From positions 1 to 8,314 of the forward strand of contig DMZB01000137.1 of NCBI GenBank assembly GCA_003482405.1: 8,314 nt of DNA. Reading direction: 5' to 3'. Of the stretch, positions 1 through 6,484 are shown piece after piece. Every line of letters starts with the position of its first letter. Positions within the stretch are counted from its first letter, which is position 1. The position numbers and the translations under genes are program-made. A model generated the notes under the pieces. It was not told the DNA's origin, did not search any database, and saw only the letters and a program-made list of their open reading frames with translations. The stretch is from Lactobacillus sp. (lineage in GTDB: Bacteria; Bacillota; Bacilli; Lactobacillales; Lactobacillaceae).

Positions 1-350
1 AGGCCTCCAACATTTCGCAAGGGCAGCGACAGTTATTGACGATTGCCCGCGCATTTGTGGCTGATCCTGAGATTCTGATTTTGGATGAAGCAACGAGTTC
101 TGTTGATACACGGACTGAAGTTCAGATTCAACACGCGATGGAACAGTTGCTACAAAATCGGGCGAGTTTCGTGGTTGCCCACCGTTTGTCCACGATTCGT
201 AACGCAGACAATATCATCGTTATGAACCATGGTGCTGTTGTTGAAACTGGGAATCATGATGCATTGATGGCCGCAAATGGATTCTACGCGGATCTTTACA
301 ACAGTCAGTTTGCTGGTAACATCAGCATGAGTGAAGGGGAGGAATCGTAA
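1..350 (+). CDS. ABC-type exporter half-transporter, C-terminal part of the ATP-binding domain (partial)
   Basis: The reading frame is open from the left edge, so the start and the whole membrane domain lie outside the window; about 115 residues remain. They hold the end of an ABC ATPase: a signature motif read as ISQGQ (12-26), a Walker B ILILD followed by the catalytic Glu (72-89), a D-loop SSVD (96-107) and the H-loop His in VVAHR (180-182). This order and spacing are those of fused membrane-ATPase exporters of the MsbA/LmrA/BmrD type. A degenerate signature (Gln for the usual Gly) with an intact catalytic Glu is, in that family, typical of the BmrD/LmrD-like partner of a heterodimer. A BmrC/LmrC-like partner gene is therefore expected upstream. 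This is an inference, and the substrate cannot be told. The stop TAA shares its last base with the ATG of the lipoprotein gene, so the two are translated together. Confidence 0.93.
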   Translation, partial: ASNISQGQRQLLTIARAFVADPEILILDEATSSVDTRTEVQIQHAMEQLLQNRASFVVAHRLSTIRNADNIIVMNHGAVVETGNHDALMAANGFYADLYNSQFAGNISMSEGEES

Positions 351-1207
351 TGCAACACAAGACAATTTTTGGCGTTGTCGCGACAGCCTCAGTTCTTCTA
401 CTGGCTGGTTGTGGGCGAACATCTTTGACGACCACGCATGACACCTACCATCAAGACGGGATGGTTGCTGCTGTAAAAGGGCATACCACAGCCAATCGTG
501 TGAGCTACAAGATTGGTGACCACAGCTCTAAATCGACTAAGGTGCGCAATAATACGTTTGTCATTCAGGTACCAAGTACGACCAAACGTCAAACTGTTAA
601 GCTAACAGCTACAGGCACACATAAGACCGTGTACGTAGCCGGTGCGAAGTCGTTAGCAGATTACCAGACGTTGCAAAAGACGTTTAACCAATCACTGACG
701 GGTTCCAAACTGAGCAAGGCGGATCGCTTGAAGGCCGGTGAACTACAAAAGTTGGCTGCCACGCTGAAAAAACAACCAACGCCTGAGCTGGCCGCACAAG
801 CCGGCGAGTTGCAGAAATCTGTTCAAGCCTCGATGGCGACTGCTAAAAAGTCGGTCAGTGGTCAATTGATGCCAACCACAACACCAGTTAACGGTGTCTC
901 TGATGTCGTAACGACCAAGGATTACCACATTCGAATGAATATTCAAGATGGTCATGTGATGGGTGCAACGATGATTGTCCCAACCGCTGGTTTTAAGCAA
1001 AAAGCGACTCAGAAGAAATTCGGTACAAGTTTTGCATTACTAGCAAACGGTGTCGGTGCAAACACGAAGGACGTCATGAAGGCGTTTGGTAAAGAAACCA
1101 AGAAATTAAAGAACGGGTCGACTTCAATTGATCCGATCTATTCCAAGGGTGTCAAATTCACAATTGGATTATCACCCAAGGATATTTATATTTTTATCGT
1201 GAAGTAA
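350..1207 (+). CDS. Secreted lipoprotein of unknown function, coupled to the ABC exporter
   Basis: A 285-residue protein with a short type II signal peptide: Lys4, a hydrophobic stretch at 6-18, and a lipobox LAGC with Cys21 as the predicted lipidation site. It should be anchored to the outer face of the membrane. Residues 38-100 look like a small beta-sandwich (Val/Thr-rich strands ending in a TVYV-like strand). Residues 101-170 are helical and rich in Lys, Gln, Ala and Leu. Residues 180-285 form an alpha/beta domain whose pattern, a short helix ending in KAFGK and then strands KGVKFTIG and IYIFIV, faintly recalls BamE/DUF4309-type domains; this is weak. The start is supported by AGGGGAGG at 335-342, seven bases upstream, and by the TAATG overlap with the exporter. 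The overlap suggests a role with the exporter, for example in assembly or envelope stress, but nothing in the sequence proves it. Confidence 0.9.
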   Translation: MQHKTIFGVVATASVLLLAGCGRTSLTTTHDTYHQDGMVAAVKGHTTANRVSYKIGDHSSKSTKVRNNTFVIQVPSTTKRQTVKLTATGTHKTVYVAGAKSLADYQTLQKTFNQSLTGSKLSKADRLKAGELQKLAATLKKQPTPELAAQAGELQKSVQASMATAKKSVSGQLMPTTTPVNGVSDVVTTKDYHIRMNIQDGHVMGATMIVPTAGFKQKATQKKFGTSFALLANGVGANTKDVMKAFGKETKKLKNGSTSIDPIYSKGVKFTIGLSPKDIYIFIVK

Positions 1208-1218
1208 CCAGTTAAAAC

Positions 1219-1266
1219 AAAATCGTCACGCAACGAACAAATTTCTGCTCGTTGCGTGACGATTTT
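1219..1266 (+). terminator. Strong intrinsic terminator, probably bidirectional
   Basis: A perfect 18-bp stem (1219-1236 with 1249-1266) and a 12-base loop lie eleven bases after the lipoprotein stop. The T run at 1263-1268 serves plus-strand transcripts. Read on the minus strand the stem is followed by TTTTGTTTTAAC, so it can also end the converging EAL gene, which shows no terminator of its own between 1433 and 1270. The 163 bases from 1271 to 1433 hold no gene or clear signal that I can see. Confidence 0.93.
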
Positions 1267-1433
1267 TTGATTATTGCATAAATACGATGGCAAAAATGAG
1301 AGTTTGATCTGGTACCTGTGCGAATTCGATTAAAACGGGTCCAAATAATTGTAAAATGGTGACACTTTTTTTAAAGTAATAAGCATAAGGGCATTATTGA
1401 TTAGACACGTGTGATTGTTTGACGGCTGACTTA

Positions 1434-2117
1434 TTAAGACACCGTTTCATCTTGGCTTAATGACAACAAGTGTGGCCGACCGTAATAGTAACCTTGTCGA
1501 AAAATAATCCCCATGTCGTTAGCGATGCCATCATCGACAGCGTCTTCGATGCCTTCGAGAATCAGGCGTTGATTGTATGTTTGGGCAATTGTCTGCCAGG
1601 CTTGCAACTGAGTGCGGATTTCCGGAACTCTGAGGTTGCATTTAAAGTTTTGCAGGGCAAACTTTAGTTCATTGGCGTGGGGCAGGAGCGTCTTAATGTC
1701 GTCGTAATGGTTATGACCAGTGTCGACATCATCCAAGCTGAACCCCATGCCTCGGTTAGTGAGTCGTTTGATTTGTGGAATCAGCTCGTCGTTACTAAAC
1801 GGGATGGTTCCCTGCCGCTCGGTCAGTTCGACCACCACTCGCATTGGCCGCAAACGTTCTTGGGCATCGATGACAGACTGAGTGATGGCATCGTTCATTA
1901 ACTGGCGTCGGTCAAGGTTAATCGAAACGGAATGGATTTTTAACGATAACTGTTTAGTGGTCGCAACAAATAAGTCGGTCCAATCAGGCGGTGAAATCCG
2001 ATCAAAGGATGTCGGGATCTGCCAACCGTCAACTGTGTGTTCCTTCAGCAACAGCTCATAACCGACGATGGAATTAGTTGCACTATTCAATTGCGGTTGA
2101 ATGAAAAAACGAAACAT
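1434..2117 (-). CDS. Stand-alone EAL-domain protein, predicted cyclic-di-GMP phosphodiesterase
   Basis: A 227-residue cytoplasmic protein made of one EAL domain with no sensor, GGDEF or membrane part. EAL enzymes hydrolyse cyclic-di-GMP to pGpG. The family's metal and catalytic positions can be followed: Glu21 (in YELLLKE, the EAL motif), Asn67 (SINL), Glu97 (ELTE), Asp129-Asp130 (LDDVDTG), Lys152 (ELKFA), Glu188 and Glu191 (LEGIE), and Gln208 (QGYYYGRP). All look intact, so activity is likely. The third-motif loop reads DDVDTGH instead of the usual DDFGTGY. An earlier in-frame ATG at 2141 precedes the ribosome binding site. I chose the ATG at 2117 because AAAGGA lies ten bases before it and MFRFFIQP is a natural start for the fold; an ATG at 2123 is also possible. 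The gene is divergent from the oxidase/polysaccharide unit and may act on its second-messenger input. Confidence 0.9.
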   Translation of the reverse strand: MFRFFIQPQLNSATNSIVGYELLLKEHTVDGWQIPTSFDRISPPDWTDLFVATTKQLSLKIHSVSINLDRRQLMNDAITQSVIDAQERLRPMRVVVELTERQGTIPFSNDELIPQIKRLTNRGMGFSLDDVDTGHNHYDDIKTLLPHANELKFALQNFKCNLRVPEIRTQLQAWQTIAQTYNQRLILEGIEDAVDDGIANDMGIIFRQGYYYGRPHLLSLSQDETVS

Positions 2118-2127
2118 GGGCATGCCG

Positions 2128-2133
2128 TCCTTT
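2128..2133 (-). promoter_or_regulatory. Ribosome binding site of the EAL gene, decides the start
   Basis: On the minus strand AAAGGA sits ten bases before the ATG at 2117 and four before the ATG at 2123. It lies inside the coding stretch that would follow the ATG at 2141, which argues against that longer start. Confidence 0.6.
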
Positions 2134-2174
2134 ATTAGCATCTTTATCTGAATTTTGGGTCATTATTGCGAACT

Positions 2175-2215
2175 ACTTGACCTATGTTACAGTTGCTGGT
2201 TAACTGTGGTCAAGT
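2175..2215. promoter_or_regulatory. Long interrupted inverted repeat in the divergent promoter region
   Basis: ACTTGACC (2175-2182) pairs with GGTCAAGT (2208-2215), and ACAGTT (2189-2194) pairs with AACTGT (2202-2207). Together they make 14 bp with a six-base bulge (2183-2188) and a seven-base loop. On the minus strand TTGACC (2213-2208), 18 bases, then TAACAT (2189-2184) is a plausible promoter for the EAL gene. On the plus strand TTGACC (2177-2182), 17 bases, then TTAACT (2200-2205) is a weaker candidate for the oxidase unit. The repeat would therefore overlap both promoters, as an operator would. There is no T tract, so it is not a terminator. The promoter reading is an inference. Confidence 0.45.
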
Positions 2216-2225
2216 GTTTAGAATC

Positions 2226-2240
2226 GTTGATGTAATCAAC
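2226..2240. repeat. Short palindrome GTTGAT-gta-ATCAAC, possible operator
   Basis: A 15-base perfect palindrome with 6-bp arms lies between the EAL and oxidase genes, upstream of the oxidase unit. It has the size of a helix-turn-helix dimer site. It does not match the Rex consensus that would be the first guess for an NADH oxidase gene. The binding protein is unknown. Confidence 0.3.
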
Positions 2241-2306
2241 TTTGTCAATAGTTCTGTGTCTAAAAGTGATAGTGGAAAAACTTTTTATAAAGTTAATTTT
2301 AAGGTG

Positions 2307-2324
2307 AGGTCGTTATAGTGACCT
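2307..2324. repeat. Inverted repeat AGGTC-8-GACCT around a -10-like TATAGT
   Basis: Five-base arms (2307-2311 and 2320-2324) flank TATAGT at 2314-2319, which could be a -10 box for the oxidase unit about 70 bases before its ATG. The matching -35 region (2291-2296, AGTTAA) is poor. If this is the promoter it is weak or activator-dependent, with the repeat placed to block it or hold a regulator. Confidence 0.3.
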
Positions 2325-2341
2325 TATTACTGTAAATTTCT

Positions 2342-2356
2342 TTATGAAAGTCATAA
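2342..2356. repeat. Palindrome TTATGA-aag-TCATAA in the oxidase leader
   Basis: A 15-base perfect palindrome with 6-bp arms lies 32 bases before the oxidase ATG, within the likely untranslated leader. It could be a repressor site just downstream of the promoter. As RNA it would be too A/U-rich to be a stable hairpin. Confidence 0.3.
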
Positions 2357-2388
2357 GTAAATAAAACATTTTTTGGGGATGATCTTTC

Positions 2389-3783
2389 ATGAAAGTAGTT
2401 GTAGTGGGTTGTACACATGCGGGCACAGCAGCGGTTAGCCAGATGTTGGCCAGCCATCCAAACATAGACGTGGATGTTTATGAGCGACATGATAACATCT
2501 CTTTTTTGTCATGTGGAATTTCACTATTTCTTGATGGTCGAGTGCAACGGCTGGAGGACATGTTTTATTCCAGTCCTGAAGCGCTCACCAAGTTAGGTGC
2601 ACACGTGCATGTCAAACATGATGTTTTGAAAATCGATGCGCAGACACAAACAATCGTAGTTGAAGACCTTGTCACGAAAAAAGTCACGACAGTTGCTTAT
2701 GACAGATTGGTAATGAACACGGGTTCACTAGTCACTGTGCCACCATTAAAGGGCATTGATTCGAGCCGGGTTCTAATGTGCAAGGACTACGATCAGGCCC
2801 AACAGATCTATAAGACTGCGGCAGAAAACAAGCACATTACAATCGTTGGTGCTGGGTACGTTGGTGTCGAACTGACGGAAAGTTACGCCAGCACGGAACA
2901 CGTTGTCAGTTTATTTCAGAATCACCAACAGATTTTGGTTCATTCTGTGGACCAAATGCTGTCTGAAAACATTGCACAACGATTGGTTGATCATGATGTG
3001 GACATGCATTTAAATGAACGGGTGACCGGCTTTAGTGACGATCCAGACGGCGACGGTATTCTCGTTGAAACGGCGACGGGCAAATATCCTACAGATCTTG
3101 CAATTGTAGCAACCGGTTTTATGCCTAACACCGATTTGTTGGCTGGTCAGGTGGATATGTTGCCGAATGGCGCTATTTTGACCAATGATTACATGCAAAG
3201 CTCCAATCCAAATATTTTTGCAGCCGGCGATGCGTGTGCAGTGCACTTTAATCCTACAAATGAGAATCTATATGCACCTTTAGCGACAAATGCGGTTCGA
3301 CAAGGTACATTGATTGGCCTGAACTTGCTGGAACCAACGCAAAAGTATATGGGTACGCAGTCCACATCGGCGATGGAAATTTTCGGTAGTACGTTGGCCA
3401 CGACAGGCAGTACGTTAGCGCACGCGCAGAGTCTAGGCATTAACGCGGCCACTGCAACGTATGAAGGTAATTACCGGCCCGACTACATGCCATCGACGGC
3501 CAAATTGACGATTGCGCTGGTGTACGACCGTGATTCACGCCGTATTCTTGGTGCCCAACTATTGTGCGAACATGAAATTGCGCAGTCGGCTAATGCACTG
3601 TCTATCTGCATTCAAAATAAGAATACGATTGACGATCTGGCCTTTGTGGACATGCTGTTTCAACCTAACTATGACGAACCATTTAACTATTTAAATCAGG
3701 TGGCACAAGTGGCCGTTGCCCAGGAGTGTCAACGCGGTCGTTCACAAACCCACTACAGTCAACAGGCGGCCTCCGAACTATGA
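2389..3783 (+). CDS. nox: NADH oxidase-like FAD flavoprotein (Nox/Npx/CoA-disulfide reductase family)
   Basis: A 464-residue cytoplasmic flavoprotein. The N-terminus carries the FAD-binding variant GCTHAG (7-12) with His10, and Cys42 in FLSCGI, the peroxidatic cysteine position of Enterococcus NADH peroxidase and NADH oxidase. An NAD(P)H-binding GAGYVG is at 154-159, the second FAD motif FAAGDAC at 277-283, and the dimerisation domain runs from about 330 to 440, with FQPNYDEPFNYLNQ at 424-437. Family members reduce oxygen to water, or peroxide or CoA disulfide, with NADH; oxygen to water is most likely in lactobacilli. Two oddities: the acidic residue usual after the second NAD-binding strand is Gln177, and about 20 hydrophilic residues follow the normal end, overlapping the next gene. 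GGGGATGA (2375-2382), six bases before the ATG, supports the start. It is the first gene of the unit. Confidence 0.88.
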   Translation: MKVVVVGCTHAGTAAVSQMLASHPNIDVDVYERHDNISFLSCGISLFLDGRVQRLEDMFYSSPEALTKLGAHVHVKHDVLKIDAQTQTIVVEDLVTKKVTTVAYDRLVMNTGSLVTVPPLKGIDSSRVLMCKDYDQAQQIYKTAAENKHITIVGAGYVGVELTESYASTEHVVSLFQNHQQILVHSVDQMLSENIAQRLVDHDVDMHLNERVTGFSDDPDGDGILVETATGKYPTDLAIVATGFMPNTDLLAGQVDMLPNGAILTNDYMQSSNPNIFAAGDACAVHFNPTNENLYAPLATNAVRQGTLIGLNLLEPTQKYMGTQSTSAMEIFGSTLATTGSTLAHAQSLGINAATATYEGNYRPDYMPSTAKLTIALVYDRDSRRILGAQLLCEHEIAQSANALSICIQNKNTIDDLAFVDMLFQPNYDEPFNYLNQVAQVAVAQECQRGRSQTHYSQQAASEL

Positions 3784-4919
3784 GACATATACGGATTAGA
3801 GATCACAAAGTACCGAGAGACAGAAGAATTAGAGCCAGCCGAGTGCTGACCGTCATCGTTAGCTTACTTGCTTTACTACAGCTTGGCGGCCCAGATTTGG
3901 TTGCACATGCGGACACAGATTCACAGTCGCTTGAGTCTGCCCACCAGGCTATTACAAAATTTGTGAACCATAAATTGCGCACTGCCCAAGGCATCAAAAC
4001 TAATGTCAACGCTGGCGTTAATGCCGGTGGCGGCACAGCGAACGGTAATGAACTGTTGAGTGAATCAGCGGGATTATATCTGCAACATCTCGTTTTGACT
4101 AATCAGAAGGCTTCATTTATCAAGTTTTATCAACAAACAAAGCAGACATTTTACTCACATGGCCAGTTTAGCTATCGCTACAATCCTAAAACGCAGCAGC
4201 GTGCTGGAGTCAACGCGACACTTGATGATTTGCGCATCATTGGGGCACTGCAACAGTTTGATCACATATTTAAAACGACACGGTATCAAAAAGAAATTAA
4301 GACATTGTGGCATCATCAACAAAAGCAAGCCCTAAAGAAGGGACATGTGACCGATTTTTATGACCCCAAGACCAAAAAGCGGCCACAGACGGGCACACTG
4401 TCTTACTTTGACCTGGCGACTTTGAGAGCTTTAGAAGGCAACACCAAGATTTATCGCCAGCAAGTGCGGATTGTGCAGCGCGGTTTTATCAGTAAAGCCA
4501 TGCCGTTTTACGCCCGCCGCTATAACTATCACACGCATAAGTATACAGCCGGCAATATCAACACAACAGAAGGGTTAGTGACGCTGTTGCATGTTGCTCA
4601 GATTGGTCGCTTGAAACCAGCCAGTGAGCGGTGGTTGTTGAAGCAGACGAAAGCAAAGACCTTGGTCAATCAGTATGACCAACACGGCAAAGCACTGACA
4701 GAGGATCAATCTGCCGCCAACTATGCATTGGTGATGATGATCGGTAATGCCAGCGGACAAAAGGGACTGCAACAAGCCGCACAACAGCAATTGTTAGCGA
4801 TGCAAGTGACCAACACGGCCTCACCTTTAGCCGGCGGTTTTGGTGATGAAACAACCAATACGGCTTATTCGTTCAATAATTTGACGGCATTGGTGGCAAT
4901 GGATGGTGTGACTCACTAA
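3780..4919 (+). CDS. Secreted glycoside hydrolase family 8-like protein (BcsZ/PssZ type)
   Basis: A 379-residue protein beginning at the ATGA that overlaps the oxidase stop. An Arg-rich n-region of about 21 residues, a hydrophobic core at 22-35 and a likely cut after AHA (42-44) form a secretory signal peptide. The mature part resembles GH8, an (alpha/alpha)6 barrel. LSESAGLY (93-100) gives the proton-donor Glu95. NATLDDL (145-151) matches the A-S/T-D-A/G-D motif but with Leu in place of the first Asp. LSYFDLATLRAL matches the SYF-DP-type motif. GH8 members BcsZ and Listeria PssZ trim beta-linked exopolysaccharide made by cyclic-di-GMP-controlled synthases, so a similar role here is inferred. 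The ribosome site (AGGCGG, 3764-3769) is weak, so translation probably depends on the upstream gene. Six AGA codons fall in the first 18 codons. A longer frame back to a GTG at 3726 has no spaced ribosome site and would bury the signal peptide. Confidence 0.8.
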   Translation: MRHIRIRDHKVPRDRRIRASRVLTVIVSLLALLQLGGPDLVAHADTDSQSLESAHQAITKFVNHKLRTAQGIKTNVNAGVNAGGGTANGNELLSESAGLYLQHLVLTNQKASFIKFYQQTKQTFYSHGQFSYRYNPKTQQRAGVNATLDDLRIIGALQQFDHIFKTTRYQKEIKTLWHHQQKQALKKGHVTDFYDPKTKKRPQTGTLSYFDLATLRALEGNTKIYRQQVRIVQRGFISKAMPFYARRYNYHTHKYTAGNINTTEGLVTLLHVAQIGRLKPASERWLLKQTKAKTLVNQYDQHGKALTEDQSAANYALVMMIGNASGQKGLQQAAQQQLLAMQVTNTASPLAGGFGDETTNTAYSFNNLTALVAMDGVTH

Positions 4920-4987
4920 TCTAATGTCGAGTTAAAAATTATCCACGAGCACACGACGATGACAACCCAGAGGAAGGGGATGGGCAA

Positions 4988-6484
4988 ATGCGCGCACGGT
5001 TAACACGGTCTGTAAACGGTGGTTTGATTTGGTTTCGCACTCACATTTCACCGGCAACATTAGCGGTAATCTTGTCTGCGCTCATCGTGGCGTATTTGTT
5101 ATTTATTTCCCCAGTTAACGGCTATGCAAATAACGGTGATTTTGATCGGGCAATCTATGTTAATGGCTTATATCGCTTGACTGGCAAGCCGTACTATTTC
5201 TTTACATATATGGTTCAGAAATATGGCATTATGCAATATTTTAATGATTCCTCCGCTGCCTTGTTTTCCTCGCAACCGTTGTTTATTAAAGCTGCAATCG
5301 TTTTAAACCAATTGTTTTATAGTACAAAGTTTTTTGACATTCGTTTCATGGGTATCGTGTATTATGTACTGTTTTTAGGTGGCATCTATTTACTTACAGA
5401 GTCACTGACATTTCCGTCAAAACGGTGGCGTAATTACCTCATCGCCTTGATGGTTGTGTTCGTCTTTGCAGACTCAGCTTATACGTTGTATTTTAATTCT
5501 TTTTTTGCTGAGCCTGGTATGTATGTCGCGATGCTGTACTCCTTCTCATCAGTGCTGTTACTGGCCAGGCATCGCTACAAACGCCGCTGGCCAATGGTGT
5601 TACTCTTTTTTGTCAGCACCGTTGTCTTGATTACAAATAAACAGCAAAATGCACCTCTAGCGTTAGGTTTTGCGCTAACAATGCTCAGTTTGCTATTCGT
5701 CTTTCACAAACGTGCGGAAAAATTGTATGTTTTGTTGGGTACAGTGCTGATTTTAGCTTCTGGGGTCGCGACGTACGCACTGATTACGAAGACGTTCAAT
5801 AACATTAATGAGTACCAGTCGATGACGCGCGGTGTATTACTGAAGGCTAAAGATCCTGAAAAAGCGTTGACGCAAGGCGGCATTGATAGTCAGTTTGCCT
5901 TAACCCGGGGGCAAACGTACTTTGATCGGTACTCCCCGATCGATGTGAACGGGAAATATATGAGTAAACATTTCACCGACAAATTCAGTTTTATGTGGAT
6001 TTTGAAGTATGAGCTCACGCATCCATCGGAATTTGGTGCGTTACTGAACCTCGCGGCTAAAGACGGCCAATTAACACAGGTCAAAGCCGTCAGCGATTAT
6101 ACCAAAAGCGCTGGACGGCCAGCATACGCGCAGACGCATTACTTTACGGCGTTTTCAACCGTTAAAGGAGCTTTTTTCCCGCGAACATTCGCTTTTTACG
6201 TCTTAGTTGCGTTTGCACTCATTGGGATCTATGCGTTTGGAGCCTATCACGGGATTCGCGATCATGATCCAGAGATGATTGTGCGACTAGCGTTAATTAT
6301 CGCAAATATGGCGATCATCTTTATGACCTTTTTTGCTTCAGTTATTGGCGATGGGGATGCCGATCTCGCCAAACATCTCTTCATGGTGCCGTTGTGTACG
6401 GATTTGACCCTCGTTTTACTGGTTTCAGATTTGCTGAATCACCGGCTGTGGCACGTCTTTGAAATGCGGGGTGGTCAGCGATGA
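4988..6484 (+). CDS. Polytopic membrane protein, GT-C-like glycosyltransferase (WsfD-like)
   Basis: A 498-residue integral membrane protein with about ten membrane segments, roughly 23-41, 118-137, 150-168, 178-193, 202-216, 223-239, 247-266, 400-420, 431-453 and 465-483, and a large soluble loop at about 270-398. The first segment is followed by NNGDFDR (Asp51, Asp53), the acidic motif in the first outer loop of GT-C enzymes, which use lipid-linked sugars. FNSFFAEP (170-177, Glu175) and GDGDADLAKHLF (454-465) resemble motifs I recall from Gram-positive WsfD-type glycan hexose transferases; the recall is from memory and not checked. It probably adds sugars to a surface glycan outside the membrane. 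GGAAGGGGA (4972-4980) lies seven bases before the ATG; the ATG at 4980 hits a stop after seven codons. The 68-base gap from the hydrolase has no terminator, and the stop overlaps the next start. Confidence 0.78.
   Translation: MRARLTRSVNGGLIWFRTHISPATLAVILSALIVAYLLFISPVNGYANNGDFDRAIYVNGLYRLTGKPYYFFTYMVQKYGIMQYFNDSSAALFSSQPLFIKAAIVLNQLFYSTKFFDIRFMGIVYYVLFLGGIYLLTESLTFPSKRWRNYLIALMVVFVFADSAYTLYFNSFFAEPGMYVAMLYSFSSVLLLARHRYKRRWPMVLLFFVSTVVLITNKQQNAPLALGFALTMLSLLFVFHKRAEKLYVLLGTVLILASGVATYALITKTFNNINEYQSMTRGVLLKAKDPEKALTQGGIDSQFALTRGQTYFDRYSPIDVNGKYMSKHFTDKFSFMWILKYELTHPSEFGALLNLAAKDGQLTQVKAVSDYTKSAGRPAYAQTHYFTAFSTVKGAFFPRTFAFYVLVAFALIGIYAFGAYHGIRDHDPEMIVRLALIIANMAIIFMTFFASVIGDGDADLAKHLFMVPLCTDLTLVLLVSDLLNHRLWHVFEMRGGQR

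Noticed and set aside
1470..1901. Two plus-strand reading frames of 65 and 74 codons
   Set aside because: They lie opposite the EAL gene, whose motifs are clear on the minus strand, and have no ribosome binding sites or recognisable products.
2118..2388. A Rex operator upstream of the NADH oxidase
   Set aside because: No TTGTGAA-4-TTCACAA-like site could be found; the palindromes present have other sequences.
3726..3779. Upstream GTG start for the GH8 gene
   Set aside because: The AGGAG there abuts the GTG without spacing, and the extension would place 18 more residues before a signal peptide. The ATGA overlap at 3780 is a better start.
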